A stretch of DNA of 64,000 nucleotides from an uncultured Bacteroidia bacterium (GCA_902800965.1 CADCGK010000002.1:186001-250000), one strand, 5' to 3'. Shown: positions 8,353-17,613, numbered from the stretch's first letter. The notes: generated by a model not told the origin, from the letters alone. Program-made: numbers and translations.

Positions 8353-9282
8353 CTAAAACTCTCTGGTCTCAATACTCTTCTGACTTTCAATTGTTTTTAC
8401 TCGATAAGCTGCCTCCTTCCATTTTTGGGGGTTTAACTTTCTAATAATCATTCTACTATATCTTGGTTTTCCGTTGATTTCCGTAAGTTGATGGCAGGGT
8501 GTATCATACGAGTGATCGATGACAGCATACCGCGCGATCAAGTCCACCAACTCGAACTTCCCGAGGTCAAGCTTATCGAGGGCTGATATCGGTACCCCCA
8601 GCAGCCCATCATAGTCGCATGGTATCTCGCTCGTCCTATCGGTATTCAGCGCAGGGTAAAGGTCAAATTGCTGATAATCTCGGCCATCGGATATGGTCGC
8701 GGTGAAGGTAGGGTAAGTCTTTCCCGGCGTTGGTAGTGTCGTGAACCAGCGTGAGAGTCCAGTGAGGTTGGCCAATGTTCCAGAAGGGGTTTGGAAGTAG
8801 TCAGGAGCCGTATAACCAAGCCTCACGACACCATCCTTTATCGCCGGAAACACAACTTGGCATGACACCGCGTTCTTATTGCCGAGGATCAAGAAGTCTT
8901 TTTCGTTCTCAAGCAGCTGGGTAAAGAACGGCCTGAATAGAGAGTACGGGGGATTGGTAACTACGATATTCGACTGCTGCATAATGGCCGTTGAGTCGCT
9001 GCTTCTGAAATCCCCGTCGATCTTGCTTACCGTGGCTTTATCACCGTCATACTCGAACAAGCCTCCAGCAATACCCGAGCAGAAGAGACCCTGAAGACCG
9101 AGCGCGTGGAAGTTGTCGACGAAGTAGCCCATAAACGCACTTCCCTCGTCGTCGCAATTGCAGTACACCACCTTGCCCTCGAAGGATGAGGTATAGTGGG
9201 TCAACTCCGCATCGACATCTGACCGGCGCGTATAGTACTCGTCGTTTTTGGTTCTCTTCGCGTTACTTAGATGGTCGTGCAT
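8353..9282 (-). CDS. EcoRI-type adenine-specific DNA methyltransferase
   Basis: A 309-aa protein that matches the M.EcoRI-like adenine methylase family. It opens with NAKRTKNDEYYTRRSD, the family's N-terminal signature, and carries the catalytic motif IV as NPPYS at residues 110-114. A motif I-like segment lies near FEGKVVYCNCDDEGSAF. It should transfer a methyl group from SAM to N6 of adenine in a specific DNA site. No EcoRI-type endonuclease lies next to it, and the adjacent 267-aa protein shows no PD-(D/E)xK motif that I can see. It is therefore more likely a solitary methylase of a mobile element, perhaps protecting it from host restriction. Confidence 0.8.
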   Translation of the reverse strand: MHDHLSNAKRTKNDEYYTRRSDVDAELTHYTSSFEGKVVYCNCDDEGSAFMGYFVDNFHALGLQGLFCSGIAGGLFEYDGDKATVSKIDGDFRSSDSTAIMQQSNIVVTNPPYSLFRPFFTQLLENEKDFLILGNKNAVSCQVVFPAIKDGVVRLGYTAPDYFQTPSGTLANLTGLSRWFTTLPTPGKTYPTFTATISDGRDYQQFDLYPALNTDRTSEIPCDYDGLLGVPISALDKLDLGKFELVDLIARYAVIDHSYDTPCHQLTEINGKPRYSRMIIRKLNPQKWKEAAYRVKTIESQKSIETREF

Positions 9283-9362
9283 GGTCTGGTGGTTTGATAG
9301 GTTAATGATACTCCTGGTTGTGTCGCCGTTGAAATAGCGAAACTGTCTGTCTTGGTAATGGT

Positions 9363-9389
9363 GGGAGCGTCATCGAAAAAGACGCTCCC
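9363..9389. terminator. Hairpin between the 267-aa gene and the methylase gene
   Basis: GGGAGCGTC, a 9-nt loop and GACGCTCCC form a perfect 9-bp stem 27 bases after the stop codon of the 267-aa gene. There is no T-tract on the minus strand, so it may be an RNA-stabilising or attenuating hairpin rather than a full terminator. Confidence 0.5.
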
Positions 9390-9415
9390 GGTTGTTGTTG
9401 ATTGAAACAGATTCA

Positions 9416-10219
9416 TTAGGCTTCCTCGTTGATGGTTAACATGTCAAACACATATTCGGCATATTGCCTTAAGCTAGCATCAAATAAATTGATGACATAT
9501 TCTATAGAGGCTTTTCTTCCCATGTGGCGAAGATGCGTAACCATGACACTACCCATGCATATTGAATCAACAAAACAAAGTAAATCATCTTCGGAATTAC
9601 TCTTGTTAAACAAATTGCCACGCATTGATGCGTAACCCAACTCAATCAGATCGGAAAGATACTCAAAGTCAATACTCTCGTTTCCTATCACAAATTTCGG
9701 GTTTTCGGGTTTTTCACATTTTGACCGACTTAGACCGACTACATGATTAACAAAGTATTCATCCTTCAATAGCAAATACAACTCTTTATTCACTTGTCGT
9801 ATCTTTGCAAGACTATCTTTGTTTTTGTGGCCAGGATTTAGGAAATCAAATATGGCGTTATGGACACTATATGCTCTTGCCATATTCAGATATGCTTGGG
9901 TCTTGACGACAGGTCTGCTCAGTGGCGAATCGGCAATTCTCTTGTTGGAACAAACACTTAATAACAATAATTCAGCCGCTTTTTCAAGAGGGAAAGCCAT
10001 GCCTCCTATTCTTCGGGCAATAATAACATCACGGCTGTCTTTAAGTTTGAGTTTTTTGCCGGGTTCTCCGAAAAATAAGGCTCTATTGGCCTTATATTGT
10101 TCTTCTGAAACTATCACCAGATCCGACATTTCCTTTAACGGTTTAAAGCCGCTGTAAATGCTCTCATCCTTCTTGCTGTTGACGCTCTTGGGCATCGATT
10201 TTTTAATAATGTTTCTCAT
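9416..10219 (-). CDS. Unknown island protein, 267 aa
   Basis: I do not recognise this protein. It is soluble and mostly helical, with a basic N-terminus (RNIIKKSMPKSVNSKK). A motif near residue 65 (DVIIARRIGGMAFPLEKAAEL) is rich in hydrophobic and basic residues, and the C-terminus is acidic. It has no signal peptide and no nuclease or ATPase motif that I can see. It lies 31 bases downstream of the HTH gene on the same strand and upstream of the methylase, so all probably share a transcript. The coding DNA is more AT-rich than the neighbouring housekeeping genes, consistent with transfer. Confidence 0.6.
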   Translation of the reverse strand: MRNIIKKSMPKSVNSKKDESIYSGFKPLKEMSDLVIVSEEQYKANRALFFGEPGKKLKLKDSRDVIIARRIGGMAFPLEKAAELLLLSVCSNKRIADSPLSRPVVKTQAYLNMARAYSVHNAIFDFLNPGHKNKDSLAKIRQVNKELYLLLKDEYFVNHVVGLSRSKCEKPENPKFVIGNESIDFEYLSDLIELGYASMRGNLFNKSNSEDDLLCFVDSICMGSVMVTHLRHMGRKASIEYVINLFDASLRQYAEYVFDMLTINEEA

Positions 10220-10250
10220 AGTTTAAAATTTATTATGTGTATTAATAAGA

Positions 10251-10550
10251 TTATTGTTTCTCATAGCGGCTGGCAATCCTATGGCTGGCGATGAAGGCGT
10301 TGAGGTCGCTGCGCTTCACGTAGATCTTCCTCCCGAACTGGCTGAAAGCAATACGGCGCTCGTCACGATACTTCTGAAACTGACGGCTGCTTATGCCTAG
10401 CTCCTCACATACTTGCTTGCTGGTCAGGTACTCGTCCACGCTCCCTCCACCGGCATTTGCCTTGGCCAACTCCTCACGCACGGCATGAATAAGGTCTGCC
10501 CGAAGCTGCTCGAAGTCATCCGGTGTTATGGTAATGAGTTTTACTTCCAT
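10251..10550 (-). CDS. Helix-turn-helix (excisionase-like) DNA-binding protein
   Basis: A 99-aa protein with a C-terminal MerR/excisionase-type helix-turn-helix: YLTSKQVCEELGISSRQFQK, then a wing (FGRKIYVKRSDLNAFI). Such proteins open the replication or mobilisation operons of many Bacteroidota integrative elements. The start at 10550 (MEVKLITITP) is chosen because an upstream in-frame start at 10577 falls inside the promoter box at 10575-10582. It should act as the first gene and possible autoregulator of the island operon. No integrase gene accompanies it in the window. Confidence 0.8.
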   Translation of the reverse strand: MEVKLITITPDDFEQLRADLIHAVREELAKANAGGGSVDEYLTSKQVCEELGISSRQFQKYRDERRIAFSQFGRKIYVKRSDLNAFIASHRIASRYEKQ

Positions 10551-10574
10551 GGGGTTTCGTACGTTAAAACGCCA

Positions 10575-10582
10575 CAAAAGTA
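10575..10582 (-). promoter_or_regulatory. -7 box of the island operon
   Basis: TACTTTTG on the minus strand fits TAnnTTTG, 24 bases before the HTH protein's ATG at 10550. It decides the start of that gene. Confidence 0.65.
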
Positions 10583-10721
10583 AAATGGTAATTACTTGTA
10601 AATCAGATAATTCTAAATTATTCTGGATAGTAGGGAATTATCAATCGAATTATGGGGGTAAAGAATACGGATTATAGGCTGTCTGTCAATTATTCTTACA
10701 TGACATCTCCCCAGTAGCCAT

Positions 10722-10754
10722 AAAAAAAGCCGTTAGCTTTGTTGCAAACGGCTT
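10722..10754 (-). terminator. Intrinsic terminator of the 541-aa gene
   Basis: AAGCCGTT, a 12-nt loop and AACGGCTT are followed by T7 on the minus strand, starting 12 bases after the stop codon at 10767. Confidence 0.8.
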
Positions 10755-10766
10755 AAATGCTTAGAT

Positions 10767-12392
10767 CTATTTGTACTCAGTTGGAATGTCGAATAAGCTT
10801 TTTAGTTTCCTTTGAAATTCATGGCTACAATCTTTAACCTTTGACGATGGATTTTTTTCCCAACGTGGTCCTTTAAAAAAATCATCACACTGAGGATTCT
10901 TCTTATGGTTATGCACGACCCAATATTTCACCAAATAATAAAGTTCCAACGGAGAATCCTTTGAGGTTATTCCCGTCCAGAAAATTTTCTTTAATTGGGC
11001 AGGTCTGTTCAACCCTGTTAATCTATATGCCAAAAGAGCCTTTGTTTCGTCGTCATCGGGAACGCAACCTTTTTCTTCAGCAAGGTAATTGATGAGTTCA
11101 GCAAAATGGTCCAACCCCTTCGCTTTATACTTTTCTTCAAATCGTTCCCTGTCAAAATACTCTTCACTATGGTTACTCGGTTTCAATTCAAAATAGTCAT
11201 CTGGAATAAAGCCCCACTTCGATTCTGGGTATAGAGGTCCTCTTGGGTTAACAACGCTACCATTATCACCATTTGCCACTTCCGCATTAGCAGGTTCTTC
11301 CGAAATCGCAAGGGCCTTCAACTCCTCCATCGGTATCGGGTCATTATCCAAAATGAGTCTGTCAACAACACGATACCGCCCAGGCACCTCCTCACGATAT
11401 ATACGAATCACGCCGCCGGGCATCCTTTTCCAGTCATAAGGAGGCTTTGAACAGCCTCTGCGCATTCTTTCACATGCAAAAGAATATTTTTCAAGTTCCA
11501 ACCAACCTTCTTCGGATTTAATCAATTTGGCCTTCAAGTCTTCAGTCCGAGAACCATCAAGTTTAATCCGCAACTCCTCAAGCAATTCAGCATTATCACC
11601 CTGAAACACCTCGAAGAACGTCTGACTGACAAGTGGCGGCATCTGAGCCTTCTTAGATAGATAGGTTATCCTCAGACCTCTAATCCACAACTCGCCTAAT
11701 CTATCCATCAGGTCAGAAAAAACTACTTTGTCTCCATAATAAGCGGTATGACACAATGCAAGAAGGACGTTGCGTGCCATTCCATCGCATGGACGACGAT
11801 GGTCGAAGTACGAAGCATCAAAATAATTAAACAAACGTCTTATAAGTAAAAATAACGATCCCAAAGTTTCCCTCGACGTATAGGAGAGGGTTTCTTTATA
11901 AATCCTGCGCACGTCCTCAACTCGTCTCAACACTCGACAAACATTATAGATTAGAGAATTCTCCTCCCCAGCGGGCATATGGCTCATAAAGGCGTCAAGG
12001 TCCTCAGCTTTCATTGCCTCCTGTAGTTCGTCGGCATGTTCCGGAACGCCGTTTTCCAAAATGTATCTGGAACAGGAACCATCAAGATTCAACAGCAGAG
12101 CGTACACATCACCTTTCCCAAAATACTCTTCCCCGTCTTTGCAAATATCAATCTCGGACATCTCTCGCAATAGCCACCAATAGACAGTGAGGTCGGTTTG
12201 GGCCAACTTGTTTAGACGAACGGCAAGCGGAATGATCGTGTTTTTCCAGCAATCGGGATTATCAAAGTAGCCATATCCTTCTTCATGCGGATTCCATTCA
12301 TTGTCAAGGGAGCTTAGTTCGGCGAAAACCGCATCCACAAATTCTGTAAGCGGAACGGGCTGGGCGAAGTCTTTGTTGGTTTGTTGTGTCAT
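10767..12392 (-). CDS. Unknown 541-aa island protein
   Basis: I do not recognise this family. The protein is soluble and acidic with many helical segments, Trp/Tyr-rich patches near residues 70-80 (TVYWWLLREMSEIDI) and a region around 340-380 that looks like a linker. The C-terminus is basic (KVKDCSHEFQRKLKSL). No catalytic motif stands out. It has its own promoter box 18 bases upstream and its own terminator, so it is a single-gene unit next to the methylase operon. The setting, between an island operon and xth, is typical of a cargo gene. Confidence 0.6.
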   Translation of the reverse strand: MTQQTNKDFAQPVPLTEFVDAVFAELSSLDNEWNPHEEGYGYFDNPDCWKNTIIPLAVRLNKLAQTDLTVYWWLLREMSEIDICKDGEEYFGKGDVYALLLNLDGSCSRYILENGVPEHADELQEAMKAEDLDAFMSHMPAGEENSLIYNVCRVLRRVEDVRRIYKETLSYTSRETLGSLFLLIRRLFNYFDASYFDHRRPCDGMARNVLLALCHTAYYGDKVVFSDLMDRLGELWIRGLRITYLSKKAQMPPLVSQTFFEVFQGDNAELLEELRIKLDGSRTEDLKAKLIKSEEGWLELEKYSFACERMRRGCSKPPYDWKRMPGGVIRIYREEVPGRYRVVDRLILDNDPIPMEELKALAISEEPANAEVANGDNGSVVNPRGPLYPESKWGFIPDDYFELKPSNHSEEYFDRERFEEKYKAKGLDHFAELINYLAEEKGCVPDDDETKALLAYRLTGLNRPAQLKKIFWTGITSKDSPLELYYLVKYWVVHNHKKNPQCDDFFKGPRWEKNPSSKVKDCSHEFQRKLKSLFDIPTEYK

Positions 12393-12409
12393 AGAGTTAG
12401 GGTTTTGCG

Positions 12410-12417
12410 CAAAAATA
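12410..12417 (-). promoter_or_regulatory. -7 box of the 541-aa gene
   Basis: TATTTTTG on the minus strand, 18 bases before the ATG at 12392, is a perfect TAnnTTTG match. The remaining stretch up to xth (12418-12648) holds two short direct repeats (ACTGAAACATT twice near 12503; GCATTAGAAA twice near 12606) and no gene that I can see. Confidence 0.65.
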
Positions 12418-12648
12418 ACAAAATCTTACCAATTTCTGAACAATGAGTTATCTTTGCTGGCAAACAACACCACAATAACGACAAGTTGCTGCCACAAAAA
12501 CTACTGAAACATTACTGAAACATTTTGGCCAATTCGTTGCTTTTTGATACTTTTCGCTTCTTTTAACAACACCACTATCCCTTTGTTTTACAATGAATTA
12601 TGAAGCATTAGAAAGCATTAGAAAGAACCAAGATGACTTCTAGTGGGG

Positions 12649-13410
12649 CTACTTCAAGTCAAGCACGATCGGACAATGGTCCGAGTGCATCACCTCAGGG
12701 AGAATGTCAACAGCGTTGATGTTCTCCTTTAAGTTTTCGGTAACGATATGATAGTCGATGCGCCAGCCAAGGTTCTTGGCACGGGCGCCGGCACGGAAAC
12801 TCCACCAGCTATAGCGATTGGGCTCCTTCACCAGTTGACGGAAACTGTCGATATAGCCGTCGCTGAGGAAATCCGTCATCCATTGCCGTTCCTCGGGCAG
12901 GAAGCCCGAAGACGTGTCATGCTTCCGCGGATTATTAATGTCAATATCCTCATGACAGATGTTGTAGTCGCCTGAAAGGACCAGTTGAGGCCGCGTCTTG
13001 CGAAGATTGTTCACATATTGGTGGAAGAAGTCGAGCCACACCATCTTAAAGGCTTGGCGCTCATCACCAGTAGTGCCCGAGGGATGATAGACGCTGACCA
13101 CCGAGAGGTCGCCAAAGTCAGCACGCAGAAAACGACCTTCGTTGTCGTAGAGCGGATTGCCCATGCCATAGACCACATTGTCAGGTTCAGCTTTGGTGAT
13201 CAGCCCCACGCCACTATAACCTTTCTTTTGGGCTGGATACCAATAATGATGATAGCCCATCATCTCAAAATCCATCACGGGAATTTGGTCGGGCGTTGCC
13301 TTCAATTCCTGAAAGCAGAGCACATCGGGTTGATAGTCATTGATCCATTGAAGAAGGCCTTTCCCGATAGCGGAACGGATGCCGTTGACATTGTAGCTTA
13401 CGATTTTCAT
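12649..13410 (-). CDS. xth: Exodeoxyribonuclease III / AP endonuclease
   Basis: A 253-aa member of the exonuclease-endonuclease-phosphatase superfamily that cleaves abasic sites in base excision repair. Visible motifs in order are MKIVSYNVNGIRSA, CFQELKA (metal-binding Glu), GYSGVGLITK, SVYHPSG, LSGDYNICHEDID, and the C-terminal MHSDHCPIVLDL with the catalytic Asp-His pair. Length is normal. It is a monocistronic gene divergent from the CLC transporter gene. Confidence 0.93.
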   Translation of the reverse strand: MKIVSYNVNGIRSAIGKGLLQWINDYQPDVLCFQELKATPDQIPVMDFEMMGYHHYWYPAQKKGYSGVGLITKAEPDNVVYGMGNPLYDNEGRFLRADFGDLSVVSVYHPSGTTGDERQAFKMVWLDFFHQYVNNLRKTRPQLVLSGDYNICHEDIDINNPRKHDTSSGFLPEERQWMTDFLSDGYIDSFRQLVKEPNRYSWWSFRAGARAKNLGWRIDYHIVTENLKENINAVDILPEVMHSDHCPIVLDLK

Positions 13411-13513
13411 GGTATCATCCTTGTAATAAAATGCGAAGATAAGCTTTTTTTGAAGATTTTTTCTTCCGCTTCAACGTTTTTTCTAAATTAGCAGCCGAAA
13501 AGGAACGAGCAAG

Positions 13514-15292
13514 GTGACAAAGCAGAGAATCAGCAACTGGATCGACCGTTTCAACAACTGGCGTCAATCGCATCTGACGAACCAGCAGTTTATGCTATTG
13601 GCCAGCATCCCGACGGGCTTTTTAGCTGGTCTGGCCGCCGTAATCATCAAGAAATCGGCGCACGGCATCCGCGACTTGGTGCTGGGCATACACTTCGACT
13701 ATTCTCATCTGATGTACTTCGTGTATCCTGCCATCGGCATCCTGCTCACCATCTGTTTCTGCAAGTTTATCTTGAGAAAAGAGATCGGCCACGGCATTCC
13801 CGGCATCCTGTATGCCATCCGAAAAAAGAAGGGCGAAGTCAGCAAGCACAGTATGTGGTCCACCATCGTCGCCAGCGCCCTGACCGTTGGTTTCGGCGGA
13901 TCTGTAGGTTTGGAAGGTCCTTCGGTATCGACAGGCGCCTCCATCGGATCCAATTTCGGACACTGGCTGAAGCTGGAATACAAGCAAGTGGTCATGCTCA
14001 TCGGCATGGGCGGTGCGGCTGCCTTGGCATCCATCTTCCAAGCCCCGATGACGGGCATCTTCTTCGCTCTGGAAGTCTTGATGATCGACTTGTCGTTAGG
14101 AGCGTTGATTCCCATCATTTGTTCCTCGTTCACGGCGATCCTTACCTCCTACCTGTTCCTTGGCCAAGCCGTGGAATACAATGCCGTCATCTCAGAAGGC
14201 TTTATTCCAAGTAATGCCTTGTACTACATCGTATTAGGCATTTTTGTTGGACTTATCTCGGCCTATTTCCTGAAGGTGACCTTCAGCATGGAAAAACGGT
14301 TCAAGAAAATCGCATCACCTTGGAAACGCTTCTTGATTGGTGCCGTGATGTTAGGGGTGCTCATCTATCTCTTCCCCGCACTTTACGGTGAAGGCTATGA
14401 CGCCATCAACGCCACCTTGCGCGGCGACTACAGTCCCATCTATGAGAACCCGATCTTCTCTGGTTGGGAACAGCATGGATGGAGCATCTTGGTGTTGCTG
14501 GCAGCCATCATCCTGCTAAAAGCTTTCGCGACTGCCCTGACTTTCGGTGCAGGAGGTGTCGGCGGAACCTTTGCACCGGCGCTGTTCATTGGCTCTTTCA
14601 CTGGACTTTTCTTTGCTTTGACCGTCAATTACATAGGTATCGGCGATTTGGACCCCGCCAAGTTCGCTTTGGTTGGCATGAGCGGCCTTATTGCAGGCAT
14701 GTTGCATGCACCTTTGACGGGCATCTTCCTCATCGCGGAAATCACCAACGGCTATGCCCTCATCGTCCCCCTGATGATCGTCTCGGCACTATCCTATTTT
14801 GTCAATAGAATCTTCTTCAAACACTCGGTCTATACCAACTCCGTCGCCGAACAAGGTGTGGAAGTGACCCACAACAAAGATGTCAGCGTGCTCGGCATGA
14901 TGACCATCAACAACCTGATCGAGACCAACTTCAGCAAGGTCAAACGCGGCTCCACCCTGGGAGATTTAATCCCGCTTATCGCCGCCTCAAGAAGAAACAT
15001 CTTCCCCGTTGTTGACAAAGACGGGACTTTCTGCGGGCATGTGCTCTTCGACGACATCCGCAGTGTGATGTTCGACCAAACCCTTTACGCCCAACCCATC
15101 GAGGAATTCACCGTGATCCCTGAGTATCTTATCCATCCGGAGGATTCCATGGAAGCGGTCGTCAAGAAATTCCAAGTCTCTGGAAAATATAACATCCCCG
15201 TGATCGAAAACGGAAAATACCTAGGCTACATCTCTCGAGCCAATGTATTTTCGACGTACCGAAAAACTTTAAGTGAAATTTCCGAGGATTGA
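13514..15292 (+). CDS. CLC-family chloride/proton transporter with CBS domains
   Basis: A 592-aa inner-membrane protein. The CLC core (residues about 20-430) shows the anion-selectivity motifs GHGIPGIL, GLEGPSVSTGA (with the gating Glu) and GAGGVGGTFAPALF. A Glu also lies in FALEVLMID, near where exchangers keep their proton Glu, so it is more likely an antiporter than a channel. Two CBS domains follow (about 445-580), which usually sense nucleotides. The start codon is GTG at 13514; no in-frame ATG precedes it within the intergenic space. It stands upstream of the M23/LysM gene by 46 bases. Confidence 0.9.
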   Translation: MTKQRISNWIDRFNNWRQSHLTNQQFMLLASIPTGFLAGLAAVIIKKSAHGIRDLVLGIHFDYSHLMYFVYPAIGILLTICFCKFILRKEIGHGIPGILYAIRKKKGEVSKHSMWSTIVASALTVGFGGSVGLEGPSVSTGASIGSNFGHWLKLEYKQVVMLIGMGGAAALASIFQAPMTGIFFALEVLMIDLSLGALIPIICSSFTAILTSYLFLGQAVEYNAVISEGFIPSNALYYIVLGIFVGLISAYFLKVTFSMEKRFKKIASPWKRFLIGAVMLGVLIYLFPALYGEGYDAINATLRGDYSPIYENPIFSGWEQHGWSILVLLAAIILLKAFATALTFGAGGVGGTFAPALFIGSFTGLFFALTVNYIGIGDLDPAKFALVGMSGLIAGMLHAPLTGIFLIAEITNGYALIVPLMIVSALSYFVNRIFFKHSVYTNSVAEQGVEVTHNKDVSVLGMMTINNLIETNFSKVKRGSTLGDLIPLIAASRRNIFPVVDKDGTFCGHVLFDDIRSVMFDQTLYAQPIEEFTVIPEYLIHPEDSMEAVVKKFQVSGKYNIPVIENGKYLGYISRANVFSTYRKTLSEISED

Positions 15293-15338
15293 TTTCGGAT
15301 TTTTTATTTAATTTTGCTTTTTTAATCATGAACATCCC

Positions 15339-16412
15339 ATGAAAAGACTTTTCATATTACTAATCGCCCTCCTATTTGCCATGCCATTGTTTGCGCAAGA
15401 GCATCAGCAGGACACTACTGTTAAGGAACCTTGGTACAAGCGTATTTTCAGCAGAAAGACCGAAATCATTCACGATACAATCTATATTTTCGAAAGCGAA
15501 TGCCAAGACGAAGATGATCTTGACGAAGATGAAGAAGGAATACATCCCCGCGGAGGCATCCCGGTGCCATTCGACACGCTAAGCACCGCCAACAAATACC
15601 AAAAAGTAATCCTGTTCGACAACGGATCATGGTTATATCTCGACATCCCCAAGCCCGATCTGCCAGACTTCATCAGCAACGACCACTGGATGACCGACCA
15701 TGTGCATGCTTATTATGACGTCAATGTCAAGGAATTGCCCGAAGAGGTGGATTTAGTTCTCTGCGACTCGGTACATGGATGGCACATCCCAGGGTTTGGC
15801 TATACGACATCAACCTATAAAATGAGATGGGGCCGTCAACATCAAGGCATTGACATAGGCATCCCCATCGGAGAGCCCATCTACGCCGCTTTCGACGGTA
15901 TCGTGCGTGTGGCGTTGCCCACTAAGTACACAGGTGGTTATGGCAACGTGGTGGTACTTCGACATGCCAACGGACTGGAGACATATTACGCCCACCTGAA
16001 CCAATATATCGTTAACACCGATGACATTGTCAAAGCAGGTGAAATCATTGGATACTGTGGCACCACGGGACACTCTTCCGGGCCACATCTTCACTTCGAG
16101 ACCCGTTACATGGGACAGTCGTTCGACCCCGAACGCATCTTCGACTTCAAGAACAACACTTTGCGCGATACCACTTTCACCTTGAAAAAACACTATTTCA
16201 GCATCTACTCGCACGAAGGACAAAGCGACAACGAGTCAAAAGTTGCTTCGACGAAAGTAGCGCCCAAACATGTGACATACAAGGTGAAAAAAGGCGACAC
16301 CTTGAGCAAAATCGCCAAGAAACACGGTACCACCGTGTCCAAGATCTGCAAGCTGAACGGCATCAGCTCGAAAAAAGCGTTGAAGGTCGGACAGAAACTC
16401 ATCGTCAAATAA
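15339..16412 (+). CDS. M23 metallopeptidase with C-terminal LysM
   Basis: A 357-aa exported peptidoglycan hydrolase. It has a Sec signal peptide (MKRLFILLIALLFAMPLFA), an acidic linker (DEDDLDEDEEG) and an M23/LytM domain. The zinc ligands are visible in HQGIDIGIP (His, Asp) and in HSSGPHLHFE (HxH). It ends with a LysM repeat (YKVKKGDTLSKIAKKHGTTV). It should cut peptide crosslinks of the wall during growth or division. It is followed after 15 bases by gmk, so they may be co-transcribed. Confidence 0.92.
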   Translation: MKRLFILLIALLFAMPLFAQEHQQDTTVKEPWYKRIFSRKTEIIHDTIYIFESECQDEDDLDEDEEGIHPRGGIPVPFDTLSTANKYQKVILFDNGSWLYLDIPKPDLPDFISNDHWMTDHVHAYYDVNVKELPEEVDLVLCDSVHGWHIPGFGYTTSTYKMRWGRQHQGIDIGIPIGEPIYAAFDGIVRVALPTKYTGGYGNVVVLRHANGLETYYAHLNQYIVNTDDIVKAGEIIGYCGTTGHSSGPHLHFETRYMGQSFDPERIFDFKNNTLRDTTFTLKKHYFSIYSHEGQSDNESKVASTKVAPKHVTYKVKKGDTLSKIAKKHGTTVSKICKLNGISSKKALKVGQKLIVK

Positions 16413-16427
16413 TCAAAACCCAATGAT

Positions 16428-17018
16428 ATGAAAAAAGGAAAGCTCTTGATCTTCTCCGCACCTTCTGGTTCGGGAAAGACCACCCTCGTCAACCATCTTC
16501 TCGCCGAGATTCCCAACATTGCGTTTTCGGTATCGGCCACCACAAGAGCGCCGCGCGGCGAGGAACAGAATGGCGTGGAATACTACTTCATCAGCCTTGA
16601 GGAATTCATGCAACGTGTTGAAAACGACGAGTTCCTCGAATGGCAGGAAGTGTATCCAGGTCGCTGCTATGGCACCTTGAAGGCCGTAGTCGAGAAGATG
16701 CAAGAAGAAGGCAAGCATGTGGCTTTCGACGTGGATGTGGTCGGTGGCACCAACATCAAGAAATTCTATGGCGACAAGGCCCTTTCCGTTTTCATCCAGG
16801 CTCCCTCCATCGAAGTATTGCGCGACCGGCTCGTCAACCGTGGCACCGACTCCATGGAAGAAATCGAGAAACGCTTGGAAAAGGCCCAGTGGGAGATGGA
16901 CTTCGCCCAAGGCAAGTTCGACACCACCATCATCAATGATGACCTGGAAACCGCAAAAGCCGACATCCTTGAGGCCGTAAAGAGTTTTTTGGAACAAGAA
17001 GAACCATGCGAAGAATAG
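16428..17018 (+). CDS. gmk: Guanylate kinase
   Basis: A 196-aa cytoplasmic enzyme that converts GMP and ATP to GDP and ADP. The P-loop is SAPSGSGKTTLVNHLL, the GMP-binding region VSATTRAPRGEEQNGVEYYF is intact, and the lid region holds RLVNRGTDSMEEIEKRL. Full length for the family. It overlaps nadD by 13 bases, indicating coupling of nucleotide and NAD synthesis genes in one operon. Confidence 0.96.
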   Translation: MKKGKLLIFSAPSGSGKTTLVNHLLAEIPNIAFSVSATTRAPRGEEQNGVEYYFISLEEFMQRVENDEFLEWQEVYPGRCYGTLKAVVEKMQEEGKHVAFDVDVVGGTNIKKFYGDKALSVFIQAPSIEVLRDRLVNRGTDSMEEIEKRLEKAQWEMDFAQGKFDTTIINDDLETAKADILEAVKSFLEQEEPCEE

Positions 17019-17578
17019 GCCTGTATTCCGGTTCTTTCAACCCTATCCATCACGGCCATGTAATGTTGGCCAACTACCTCGTGGAGTTCTCCGACCTCGA
17101 CGAGCTGTGGTTTGTGGTCTCGCCGCAGAATCCCTTGAAGAAAAAAACAGATCTGATGGACGATTCCGATCGCCTGAAGATGGTGGAACTCGCCCTCGGT
17201 GACGACCCTCGGATGAGGGCCTCTGACATTGAATTTGGCCTTCCGAAACCATCTTATACCATCAATACCCTGAGAGCTTTGTCGGAGCAATACCCTGATG
17301 ACCAGTTTGTCTTTATCTGCGGCATGGACAGCTTGGAAGGATTCCCCCGATGGAGGGAATATCAAGCCATCCTTGACAATTACGAACTGCTGGTGTTTCC
17401 CCGTAAAGGCTATGACGGCGGGGAGCTGATCCATCATCCTCATGTGAAAGTACTTGAAACACCCATCATTGAGGTATCCTCAACGTTCATCAGAAATTGC
17501 ATGAGAGAAGGTCGTGATGTGAGGCATTTCATGCCGGAGAAGGCATATCAATATCTGATTGATAAAACCGGGTGGTAA
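17006..17578 (+). CDS. nadD: Nicotinate-nucleotide adenylyltransferase
   Basis: A 190-aa enzyme that adenylates nicotinate mononucleotide to deamido-NAD. The nucleotidyltransferase signature is GSFNPIHHGHVMLANYL (GxFxPxHxGH), and the second motif near the C-terminus is EVSSTFIRNCMREG (SSTxIR). The start overlaps the end of gmk. The gene ends next to a dispersed repeat that separates it from convergent holB. Confidence 0.95.
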   Translation: MRRIGLYSGSFNPIHHGHVMLANYLVEFSDLDELWFVVSPQNPLKKKTDLMDDSDRLKMVELALGDDPRMRASDIEFGLPKPSYTINTLRALSEQYPDDQFVFICGMDSLEGFPRWREYQAILDNYELLVFPRKGYDGGELIHHPHVKVLETPIIEVSSTFIRNCMREGRDVRHFMPEKAYQYLIDKTGW

Positions 17579-17583
17579 CCGTC

Positions 17584-17609
17584 ATTGCGAGGCCTTTGGC
17601 CGAAGCAAT
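17584..17609. repeat. Dispersed dyad repeat (ATTGCGAGGCC...GAAGCAAT)
   Basis: ATTGC-GAGGCC-TTT-GGCCGA-AGCAAT is an imperfect palindrome filling the 35-base gap between the convergent nadD and holB stop codons. A relative lies in the opposite orientation at 35730-35753 in the frd operon. It may act as a bidirectional 3'-end hairpin. Confidence 0.6.
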
Positions 17610-17613
17610 CCAT

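Noticed and set aside
6175..12648. Attachment-site direct repeats flanking the island
   Set aside because: I compared the two edges by eye and found no convincing direct repeat or tRNA 3' end. A computed comparison might still reveal one.
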